Shown: positions 5,445 through 11,342 of the stretch, piece after piece
How the letters are laid out: every line of letters begins with the position of its first letter
Numbering within the stretch: the stretch's first letter is position 1
Source: JBBSVE01 sp038233815
GTDB taxonomy: Bacteria > Pseudomonadota > Alphaproteobacteria > Rhodobacterales > Rhodobacteraceae
Direction: 5' to 3'
NCBI GenBank assembly: GCA_038233815.1
Contig: JBBSVE010000087.1
Span: 1-13,676, forward strand
DNA: 13,676 bases
The notes under the pieces: generated by a model
Seen by the model: the letters and a program-made list of their open reading frames with translations, nothing else
Told to the model about the DNA's origin: nothing
The model's database searches: none
Made by a program: the position numbers and the translations under genes

Positions 5445-6956
5445 GTTGCCGCTGGCCGGGGCGCTGACGGTGCCATCCGCCGGAGAAGCAGCTGCACCAT
5501 CGGCGGGGGCAGCGTCGGTACCATCCGCCGGGGCGGTCGCCGTGCCATCCGCCGGGGCAGCGGCGGGTGCGGTGAGCAATCCCTTCTGCCAGTCGCCCGA
5601 CGCCTCCTGCCCGCCCTTGTAGCGCAGCACGCCCTGTCCGTCGCGCTTGCCGTCCTTGAAGCTGCCCTCGTAGACATCGCCGTTGGCATAGGTCGCGGTG
5701 CCGGTGCCCTGCATCGCCCCCTTGGCCCAATCGCCGGCATAGCGGAAGCCGTCGGCCATCACGACCTCGCCCTTGCCGTCACGTTCCCCGCCCGCGAAAT
5801 GGCCCTTGTAGACGGTGCCGTCGGGATAGGTCGCGGTGCCTTCACCGTCCCGCTTTCCGGCGACGAAATCGCCCTCGTAGCGGTAGCCGTCGGGATAGGT
5901 GAGCGTGCCTTGGCCCTGATATTTCGCCGCGACGAAGCCGCCCGCATAGCGCAGGCCGCCCTTGTAGACCGCGGTGCCCTGACCTTCGATCACGCCGGCC
6001 TTCCAGTCGCCCTCGTAGGTGGAGCCGTCGGGATAGGTGATCGTGCCGCGCCCGTCGGGCTTGTCGTCGGCAAACCCGCCCTCGTAGACCGAACCGTCGG
6101 CATAAGTCACGCGGCCCGTCCCCGCCATGTGCCCGGCCTTCCACGCGCCCTCATAGACGTAGCCGTCGGTGCCGCGGAACGTCCCCGTTCCGTCGCGCAG
6201 GTCCTTGTCGAACCCGCCCGCATAGCTGTCGCCGTTGCCGTAGGACACCTTGCCCGCCCCGGACCGCTGGCCCTCCACGAAGGGCCCCTCGTAGATGTCG
6301 CCGTTGGGCTGCGTCAGCTTGCCGGTGCCGTTGATCTGCCCGTTGGCCCAGTCGCCCACATAGGTCAGCCCGTCCGGCATGATCAGCGTGCCCTTGCCTG
6401 CCCGCTCCCCCTTGGAGAGGTCGCCCTCGTAGACCGCGCCGTCGGGATAGGTGATCTTGCCGGTGCCGTCCTTGGCGCCCGCGGCCCATGTGCCATCGTA
6501 GCGGTAGCCGTCGGGTGCGGTAAGCGTGCCTTGGCCCTGATGCACCGCGTCCACGAAGCTGCCATTGTAAACCGAACCGTCGGGATAGCGCGCCTCGCCG
6601 GTGCCGGTCATGCGGCCGTCCTTCCAGTCGCCCTGATAGGTGCCGCCGTCGGGATAGGTGATCTTGCCGGTGCCGTCGGGCTTGCCGGCGAGAAAATCGC
6701 CAACATAGACCGATCCGTTGGGAAAATGCGCGGTGCCCTTGCCCTTGATCTCCCCCGCCACCCAGTCGCCGGAATACTCGTATCCGTTGGGCAGCCGGTA
6801 GGTGCCGCGCCCGTCCTGACGCCCGTCCTTGAAGGTGCCCTCATAGACCGACCCGTCGTCATATTGCTTCGAGATCACGCCGTCCTGCGCCAGCACGGCC
6901 GCACCGCTGGCCACGAACAGAACCACCGCCGCGAGGCTTGCGCCGAACCTGCCCAT
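5442..6956 (-). CDS. Exported MORN-repeat protein
   Basis: This 504-residue protein begins with a signal peptide (MGRFGASLAAVVLFVASGAAVLA, predicted cut after A23). It then has 18 consecutive 23-residue MORN repeats (residues 36-449; pattern xYxGxxxxGxxxGxGxxxxxxG), a decayed nineteenth (QEASGDWQKG), and a 43-residue Ala/Pro/Asp/Gly tail. MORN repeats form an elongated beta-sheet rod; in bacteria their roles are poorly known, with envelope, lipid or carbohydrate binding suggested. Neither a catalytic domain nor a membrane anchor beyond the signal peptide is seen. The frame is open to 7175, but the ATG at 6956 is chosen because GGGGGGAG lies 6 bases upstream and the signal peptide starts there; an ATG two codons earlier would abut the purine tract. 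The gene is monocistronic, with its own promoter divergent from nadE and its 3' end 12 bases from the photolyase stop. Function is not assigned. Confidence 0.9.
   Translation of the reverse strand: MGRFGASLAAVVLFVASGAAVLAQDGVISKQYDDGSVYEGTFKDGRQDGRGTYRLPNGYEYSGDWVAGEIKGKGTAHFPNGSVYVGDFLAGKPDGTGKITYPDGGTYQGDWKDGRMTGTGEARYPDGSVYNGSFVDAVHQGQGTLTAPDGYRYDGTWAAGAKDGTGKITYPDGAVYEGDLSKGERAGKGTLIMPDGLTYVGDWANGQINGTGKLTQPNGDIYEGPFVEGQRSGAGKVSYGNGDSYAGGFDKDLRDGTGTFRGTDGYVYEGAWKAGHMAGTGRVTYADGSVYEGGFADDKPDGRGTITYPDGSTYEGDWKAGVIEGQGTAVYKGGLRYAGGFVAAKYQGQGTLTYPDGYRYEGDFVAGKRDGEGTATYPDGTVYKGHFAGGERDGKGEVVMADGFRYAGDWAKGAMQGTGTATYANGDVYEGSFKDGKRDGQGVLRYKGGQEASGDWQKGLLTAPAAAPADGTATAPADGTDAAPADGAAASPADGTVSAPASGN
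5445..5573 (-). repeat. APADG-type low-complexity tail of the MORN protein
   Basis: The last 43 codons encode imperfect copies of (A)PADGT: APADGTAT, APADGTDA, APADGAAA, SPADGTVSA. At DNA level the plus strand shows recurring GCCATCCGCCGG-like units spaced 24-33 bases apart. It is a flexible Ala/Pro-rich tail and a site prone to copy-number change. Confidence 0.75.
5610..6851 (-). repeat. Tandem 69-bp repeat array (18 MORN units)
   Basis: Eighteen in-register 69-base units encode the MORN repeats. Units are diverged at DNA level but keep recurring blocks such as TATCCCGACGG and GGCACCGGC on the coding strand. Units 3-9 pair best with units 12-18 (for example 3 with 12, 16 of 23 residues; 5 with 14, 15 of 23), hinting at duplication of a nine-unit block, although background similarity between units is high. 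Confidence 0.85.
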
Positions 6957-6991
6957 CGTCATCTCCCCCCGGTCCCGAACGGCCGCCGCCG

Positions 6992-7020
6992 AACCTAGCC
7001 TCCGAGAGGCCGTGTGACAA
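6992..7020 (-). promoter_or_regulatory. Promoter of the MORN-repeat gene
   Basis: The minus strand has TTGTCA (7020-7015), a 17-base spacer, then TAGGTT (6997-6992), a reasonable housekeeping sigma match. Transcription would start near 6985, about 30 bases before the ATG at 6956, leaving room for the GGGGGGAG ribosome binding site. The region is shared with divergent nadE. Confidence 0.5.
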
Positions 7021-7110
7021 GCGCGTGCCCTTTCGTTCGCGCGCCACTCTGCTAAAGACCTGCGGGGACGCGCGCATGCCCCCGCCTCCCGATCACAGGA
7101 GCGTTGCCCG

Positions 7111-8769
7111 ATGGCCGACCGTTTCCGCCTGACCCTCGCCCAGCTCAACCCGACCGTGGGGGCCATTGCGGCCAATGCCGATCAGGCCTTCGCGGCGTGG
7201 GAGGCAGCGCGCGACGCGGGCGCGGACATGGTGGCCTTCCCCGAGATGTTCGTGACCGGCTACCAGACGCAGGATCTGATCCGCCGCCCCGCCTTTGCCG
7301 CCGAGGTGGAGGCGGTGCTGACGGCGCTGGCCGGGCGCTGCGCCGACGGTCCGGCGGTGGGGATCGGGGGGCCGCTGTCCAAGGGCGGCCGGCTCTACAA
7401 CGCCTATTTTATTCTCCAAGGCGGGCGCATCGCGGCCACGGTTCTGAAGCACCACCTGCCCAACGACGCGGTCTTCGACGAGGTCCGGCTCTTCTCCTCC
7501 GCCGAGGTCAGCGGCCCGGTCCGTGTCGGCCCGCTGCGCATCGGCGTGCCGATCTGCGAGGATGCGTGGCACGGGGACGTGGCCGAAACGCTGGCCGAGA
7601 CCGGGGCGGAGATCCTGCTGGTGCCCAACGGCTCTCCCTATCACCGCGACAAGCTCTCGCTGCGTCAGGGCCTGATGGTCGCGCGGGTGGTGGAGACGGG
7701 GCTGCCGCTGGTCTATCTCAACATGGTCGGCGGGCAGGACGATCAGGTGTTCGACGGTGCGAGCTTCGTGCTCAACCCCGGCGGACGGCTGACGGTGCAG
7801 ATGCCCGCGTTCGTGCCGTCGATGACCCATGTTGATTTCACCCGCGAGGCCGACGGCTGGCGCGCGGTGGCGGGTGACCGCGTGCCCCAGCCCGACGCAT
7901 GGGAGGCGGACTATCACGCGATGGTGCTGGGCCTGAGCGATTACCTCGGCAAGACCGGGTTCGCGCGCGTGCTTCTCGGCCTGTCGGGCGGGGTCGACAG
8001 CGCCATCGTGGCCGCCATCGCCGTCGACGCGATCGGGGCGGAGAACGTGCGCTGCGTGATGCTGCCGTCGGAATATACCTCGCAAGGGTCACTCGACCAC
8101 GCCAAGGCGGTGATCGCGGCGCTGGGCTGCCGCTACGACGTCGTGCCGATCACGCCGGGCCGCGACGCGATCACCGCGACGCTGGCACCGCTGTTCGAGG
8201 GCCGCGCGCCGGATCTGGCGGAGGAGAACATCCAGTCCCGCCTGCGCGGGCTTCTCCTCATGGCGCTGTCGAACAAGTTCGGGGAGATGCTGCTGACGAC
8301 CGGCAACAAGTCGGAGGTGGCGGTCGGCTATTCCACGATCTACGGCGACATGGCGGGCGGCTACAATCCGGTGAAGGACCTCTACAAGACGCGCCTCTTC
8401 CAGACCTGCCGCTGGCGCAACGCCAATCACCGTGACTGGATGCAGGGTCCGGCCGGTGAGGTCATCCCGCAGGCGATCATCGACAAGCCCCCCACGGCGG
8501 AACTCCGCGCGGACCAGCGCGACGACGACAGCCTGCCGCCGTATCCGGTGCTCGATGCGATTCTCGAAGGGTTGATCGACGAGGATGCCTCGGTCGCCGA
8601 TCTGGTCGCCAAGGGTTACGCACGCGAGACGGTGCAAAAGGTCGAGCGTCTTGTCTATCTGTCGGAATACAAACGCTTTCAGGCGGCACCCGGACCGCGC
8701 CTCACGCATCGGGCCTTCTGGCTCGACCGCCGCTATCCGATTGTGAACCGGTGGCGCGATCCGACCTGA
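7111..8769 (+). CDS. nadE: Glutamine-dependent NAD+ synthetase
   Basis: This 552-residue two-domain cytoplasmic enzyme converts nicotinate adenine dinucleotide (NaAD) to NAD+ using glutamine nitrogen and ATP, the last step of NAD synthesis. The N-terminal nitrilase-type glutaminase domain (about 1-265) carries the Glu-Lys-Cys triad: E45 in FPEMF, K113 in LKHHLPN, C149 in PICEDAW. Ammonia passes to the synthetase domain (about 268-552), whose pyrophosphate loop GLSGGVDSA spans 290-298. The motif TGNKSEVAVGYSTIYGDMAG (397-416) and KPPTAELRADQRDDDSLPPY (459-478) are family landmarks. Length is as expected for this class. ATG at 7111 is preceded by AGGAG at a 9-base spacing. It is monocistronic, divergent from the MORN gene and convergent with the RNase T2 gene, seven bases apart. 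Confidence 0.97.
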   Translation: MADRFRLTLAQLNPTVGAIAANADQAFAAWEAARDAGADMVAFPEMFVTGYQTQDLIRRPAFAAEVEAVLTALAGRCADGPAVGIGGPLSKGGRLYNAYFILQGGRIAATVLKHHLPNDAVFDEVRLFSSAEVSGPVRVGPLRIGVPICEDAWHGDVAETLAETGAEILLVPNGSPYHRDKLSLRQGLMVARVVETGLPLVYLNMVGGQDDQVFDGASFVLNPGGRLTVQMPAFVPSMTHVDFTREADGWRAVAGDRVPQPDAWEADYHAMVLGLSDYLGKTGFARVLLGLSGGVDSAIVAAIAVDAIGAENVRCVMLPSEYTSQGSLDHAKAVIAALGCRYDVVPITPGRDAITATLAPLFEGRAPDLAEENIQSRLRGLLLMALSNKFGEMLLTTGNKSEVAVGYSTIYGDMAGGYNPVKDLYKTRLFQTCRWRNANHRDWMQGPAGEVIPQAIIDKPPTAELRADQRDDDSLPPYPVLDAILEGLIDEDASVADLVAKGYARETVQKVERLVYLSEYKRFQAAPGPRLTHRAFWLDRRYPIVNRWRDPT

Positions 8770-8790
8770 GGGGTGCCTACCGGATCGCGC
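8754..8790. terminator. Perfect 10-bp inverted repeat spanning two convergent stops
   Basis: GCGCGATCCG (8754-8763) and CGGATCGCGC (8781-8790) are perfect complements. The 17-base loop contains the nadE TGA and the complement of the RNase T2 TAG. The stem lies in the last codons of both genes, so each transcript would fold the same hairpin at its 3' end. There is no T-run, so it is better viewed as a shared stabiliser or bidirectional termination aid than a classical terminator. Confidence 0.55.
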
Positions 8791-9418
8791 CCAGCACCGC
8801 GTCCTGAAGGGTGCAGTCGCGCGAGACGTCAGGCGCGCAAGCACGGGGGGAAAGGTCCTTGGCAAGACAGATCCGCACCTCCTGGATCATCCCGGCCTTG
8901 CATGTTACCGTCACCATTCCGGGCGAGAGGTTCGGGTTCGCCTCCAGGAACGCGGCTTCCACGACGCGGGCCGGAACTTCCAGCGACCGCGTCATCTTCC
9001 CGAAAAGCGGCGGGATCGTCACCCGGCCAAGCGCCTTGCGCGCCAGCGCGAAATAGTCCGTGGCGGCCAATCCCGAACAGCGCCCGTGCTTTTTCCATTC
9101 ATACCACGCAAGACCCGCGCCGCCCATCACGTCGGCCATCCCCGCCGTCTCGGCCCGCGAGGGGTCGCGCGCGGTGGTTCGGCAGTAATCGGGATAGCCG
9201 GCCTCGTCCTGCGGCCAGAGCCCGTGCAGGATGAAGCCCTCACCGCGCCCCGGCAGGCACTGGTCCTCGCCCCGCGCATCGCCGTCGAGCGCGCACCAGT
9301 TCGCCGACCACGACAGCGACAGCACGTAATAGTCGAACCGCCCCGCAGGCTCGCCGTCCGCTCGCGCGATGCCCGAAAGCGCGAGGATCATGGCGATCGA
9401 TGCCGCAAAGTTGCGCAA
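8777..9418 (-). CDS. Secreted ribonuclease T2 family protein (TTG start)
   Basis: RNase T2 enzymes are secreted or periplasmic and cut single-stranded RNA through a 2',3'-cyclic phosphate. Both active-site blocks are present: CAS I in FILHGLWPQ (H65) and CAS II in EWKKHGRC (E107, K110, H111). Several cysteines around them (NWC, DQC, DYC, RC) fit disulfide bonding outside the cytoplasm. The signal peptide is MRNFAASIAMILALSGIARA, with a likely cut after A20. The chosen start is TTG at 9418: GGAGG (9432-9428) lies 9 bases upstream and a normal signal peptide follows. A GTG at 9439 would add seven charged residues, bury the GGAGG in the coding region and coincide with the predicted transcript start. 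With TTG the protein is 213 residues. Monocistronic. A scavenging or nutrient role is likely. Confidence 0.92.
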   Translation of the reverse strand: MRNFAASIAMILALSGIARADGEPAGRFDYYVLSLSWSANWCALDGDARGEDQCLPGRGEGFILHGLWPQDEAGYPDYCRTTARDPSRAETAGMADVMGGAGLAWYEWKKHGRCSGLAATDYFALARKALGRVTIPPLFGKMTRSLEVPARVVEAAFLEANPNLSPGMVTVTCKAGMIQEVRICLAKDLSPRACAPDVSRDCTLQDAVLGAIR

Positions 9419-9438
9419 TTCGGCTTTCCTCCGTCCCA

Positions 9439-9474
9439 CCGGACCCTTATATGCACCCCAGACTTCCCCGAAAA
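9439..9474 (-). promoter_or_regulatory. Candidate promoter of the RNase T2 gene
   Basis: TATAAG on the minus strand (9451-9446) is a good -10 box. The hexamer 17 bases upstream (TTTTCG) is a weak -35. Transcription would start near 9439, giving a leader of about 20 bases that contains only the GGAGG site before the TTG start. This spacing supports the TTG over the GTG at 9439. Confidence 0.4.
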
Positions 9475-9534
9475 CGAGACGGTGTTTTCCGAAATCGAGG
9501 CGGTGCGAAGGGTTTTCCCGCAGCCGTTTTCCCG
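9468..9534. repeat. Clustered short repeats between the RNase T2 and trcR-like genes
   Basis: CCGAAAACGAGACGGTG (9468-9484) and CCGAAATCGAGGCGGTG (9489-9505) match at 14-15 of 17 positions and are spaced 21 bases apart, two helical turns. Then GTTTTCCCG occurs twice (9512-9520 and 9526-9534). GAAAAC/GTTTTC also form an inverted repeat (9470-9475 with 9484-9489). The set resembles an operator for a dimeric regulator between divergent genes. No factor can be named. Confidence 0.45.
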
Positions 9535-9580
9535 GTGGACCCTTTATCCCTCATAGCGGGAATTGCAAAGGAGTGATGTG

Positions 9581-10324
9581 ATGACGAAGCCCCTGATGAC
9601 CAAGGCGACCGCCGTCTGGCTGGTGGACAACACGACGCTCACCTTCGACCAGGTCGCCGATTTCTGCGGGCTCCACGCGCTGGAGGTGCAGGGTATTGCC
9701 GACGGCGACGTGGCGACCGGCGTGAAGGGGTTCGACCCGGTGGCCAACAGCCAGCTCGACCCGATCGAGATCGAGCGCGCGCAGTCCGACCCGGCCTACC
9801 GCATGAAGCTGAAGTTCAACGCCTCCGCCGTGGGCGAGGAAAAGCGCCGTGGACCGCGTTATACGCCGCTCTCCAAGCGCCAGGACCGGCCGGCCGCGAT
9901 CCTCTGGCTGGTGAAGTTCCACCCCGAGCTGACCGACGGTCAGGTGGGCAAGCTGGTCGGCACCACGAAGCCCACGATCCAGTCGATCCGCGAGCGGACG
10001 CACTGGAACATATCCCAGATCCAGCCGATCGACCCGGTGGCGCTGGGCCTTTGCCGCCAGTCCGAACTCGACGCAGCAGTTCAGGTCGCGGCAAAGAAGA
10101 AGGAAGCGTCGGGCACCGTGATGTCGGACGACGAGCGTCGCAAGCTGGTGTCGACCGAACAGAGCCTCGGGATGTCGCCTGAGGCGAAGATGCCGTCCTC
10201 CATCGCGGGGCTGGAGAATTTCACGATGTCGGAGCGTGAGGAGAAGCCCGCCGACTATTCCAACGCGGAGAGCTTCTTTAACCTGCCCGACGCGGACGAG
10301 GACGAGGACGCGGAGAAGAAATAA
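9581..10324 (+). CDS. trcR: TrcR-type cell-cycle transcriptional regulator (DUF1013 family)
   Basis: This 247-residue protein matches the alphaproteobacterial DUF1013 family, annotated as the cell-cycle regulator TrcR. Two helix-turn-helix-like segments are visible: TFDQVADFCGLHALEVQGIA (21-40) and DGQVGKLVGTTKPTIQSIRE (119-138). The central part contains the family-typical RRGPRYTPLSKRQDRPAAILWL core split across 89-110. The C-terminus is acidic (DADEDEDAEKK), a form seen in proteins that contact RNA polymerase, though that role is an inference here. ATG at 9581 is chosen because AAGGAG (9568-9573) lies 7 bases upstream; a TTG at 9563 would place that site inside the coding sequence. The upstream 140 bases are rich in short repeats that may be regulatory. 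The stop lies 12 bases from the end of convergent recR. The family assignment is from memory of conserved sequence; its regulon is not visible here. Confidence 0.85.
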   Translation: MTKPLMTKATAVWLVDNTTLTFDQVADFCGLHALEVQGIADGDVATGVKGFDPVANSQLDPIEIERAQSDPAYRMKLKFNASAVGEEKRRGPRYTPLSKRQDRPAAILWLVKFHPELTDGQVGKLVGTTKPTIQSIRERTHWNISQIQPIDPVALGLCRQSELDAAVQVAAKKKEASGTVMSDDERRKLVSTEQSLGMSPEAKMPSSIAGLENFTMSEREEKPADYSNAESFFNLPDADEDEDAEKK

Positions 10325-10336
10325 CCACGAGGGCGG

Positions 10337-10936
10337 TCAGAACCGTCGGCGCGCCCGGAGTGCGGCCCCGATGGTGCCGTCGTCGAGATAGTCGAGCTCC
10401 CCGCCCACCGGCACGCCTTGGGCGAGGCTGGTGACGGTGACGCCCGTGCCCTCCAGCATGTCGGCGATATAGTGGGCTGTGGTTTGCCCATCGACGGTGG
10501 CGTTGAGGGCGAGGATCACCTCGGTGATCCCGCCCGCCGCCACCCGCGCGCCCAGATCCGGGATCCGCAACGCCTCCGGGCCCACCGCATCCAGCGCCGA
10601 CAGCGTGCCACCGAGCACGTGATAGCGGCCCTTGAACGCACGACCGCGTTCCAGCGCCCAGAGGTCGGCCACATGCTCCACCACGCAGACCTCGCCGGTG
10701 GCGCGGCGCTCGTCGCGGCAGATTTCGCAGACCTCGGCGCTGCCGATGTTACCGCAGATCCGGCAGTCGCGTGCGGTTTCCGCCACCCGCGCCATCGCAG
10801 CGGCCAGAGGCGCCATCACCGTCCCGCGCTTTTTCAGCAGCATCAGAACGGCCCGGCGGGCGGAGCGGGGGCCGAGCCCCGGAAGCCGCGCCATCAGGTC
10901 GATCAGGCCCTCGATCTCGCGCGGGGTCTGGGCCAT
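10337..10936 (-). CDS. recR: Recombination mediator RecR
   Basis: RecR (199 residues) works with RecO and RecF to load RecA onto gapped DNA. Landmarks appear in order: helix-hairpin-helix ARLPGLGPRSARRAV (16-30), a four-cysteine zinc finger (C58, C61, C70, C73), the Toprim domain beginning VCVVEHVADLWALE (83-96), and the C-terminal LAQGVPVGGELDYLDDGTI (171-189). Length is normal. Its ATG lies four bases after the ybaB stop without a strong ribosome binding site, suggesting translational coupling as the last gene of dnaX-ybaB-recR. Confidence 0.98.
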   Translation of the reverse strand: MAQTPREIEGLIDLMARLPGLGPRSARRAVLMLLKKRGTVMAPLAAAMARVAETARDCRICGNIGSAEVCEICRDERRATGEVCVVEHVADLWALERGRAFKGRYHVLGGTLSALDAVGPEALRIPDLGARVAAGGITEVILALNATVDGQTTAHYIADMLEGTGVTVTSLAQGVPVGGELDYLDDGTIGAALRARRRF

Positions 10937-10940
10937 CGGG

Positions 10941-11285
10941 TCAGAACGGCAGCTTCAGGTCCGCAGGCAGGCCCAGACCTTCGGTCAGCTTGCCCATCTC
11001 CCGCTTGTTACGCTCGCGCGCCTTTTCCTGCGCGTCCTTGATCGCGGCGAGGATCAGATCCTCCACGACTTCCTTTTCGGAGGCGACGAAAATCGACGGG
11101 TCGATCTCCAGCCCGCAGAGATCGCCCTTGGCCGTGGACCGTGCCTTGACGAGACCGCCACCGGATTCACCCAGCACGACGATCTTGGAAAGACCCTCTT
11201 GAGCCTCGGCCAGCTTGCCCTGCATCTCCTGCGCGGCCTTCATCATCTTGGCCATGTCGCCCATTCCGCCCAGACCCTTCAGCAT
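10941..11285 (-). CDS. ybaB: YbaB/EbfC nucleoid-associated protein
   Basis: This 114-residue protein belongs to the YbaB/EbfC family of small dimeric DNA-binding proteins. The N-terminus is glycine/methionine rich (MLKGLGGMGDMAKMMKAAQ), followed by a helix. The core contains the family strand motif with GGGLVKA and GDLCGLEIDPS, then a C-terminal helix (VVEDLILAAIKDAQEKARE). GAGGAG lies 7 bases before the ATG at 11285. It sits between dnaX and recR, the conserved arrangement that suggests a link with DNA repair or replication. Confidence 0.96.
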   Translation of the reverse strand: MLKGLGGMGDMAKMMKAAQEMQGKLAEAQEGLSKIVVLGESGGGLVKARSTAKGDLCGLEIDPSIFVASEKEVVEDLILAAIKDAQEKARERNKREMGKLTEGLGLPADLKLPF

Positions 11286-11342
11286 TCCCGTCTCCTCGTT
11301 TGATTTCGCCCGACGTAGGGCAAGGGGGGTCGTCCTGCAAGG

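Noticed and set aside
5799..6998. 399-codon plus-strand frame opposite the MORN gene, with repeating GIG and DRAVGIG-like units
   Set aside because: Its periodicity is the mirror of the MORN 69-base repeats. The sense strand has a signal peptide, ribosome binding site and promoter; the antisense frame has none.
10322..10346. Bidirectional terminator between trcR-like gene and recR
   Set aside because: Only a 4-bp CGGT/ACCG stem is present, and the T-rich stretch on the recR side is simply the lysine-rich end of the opposite gene.
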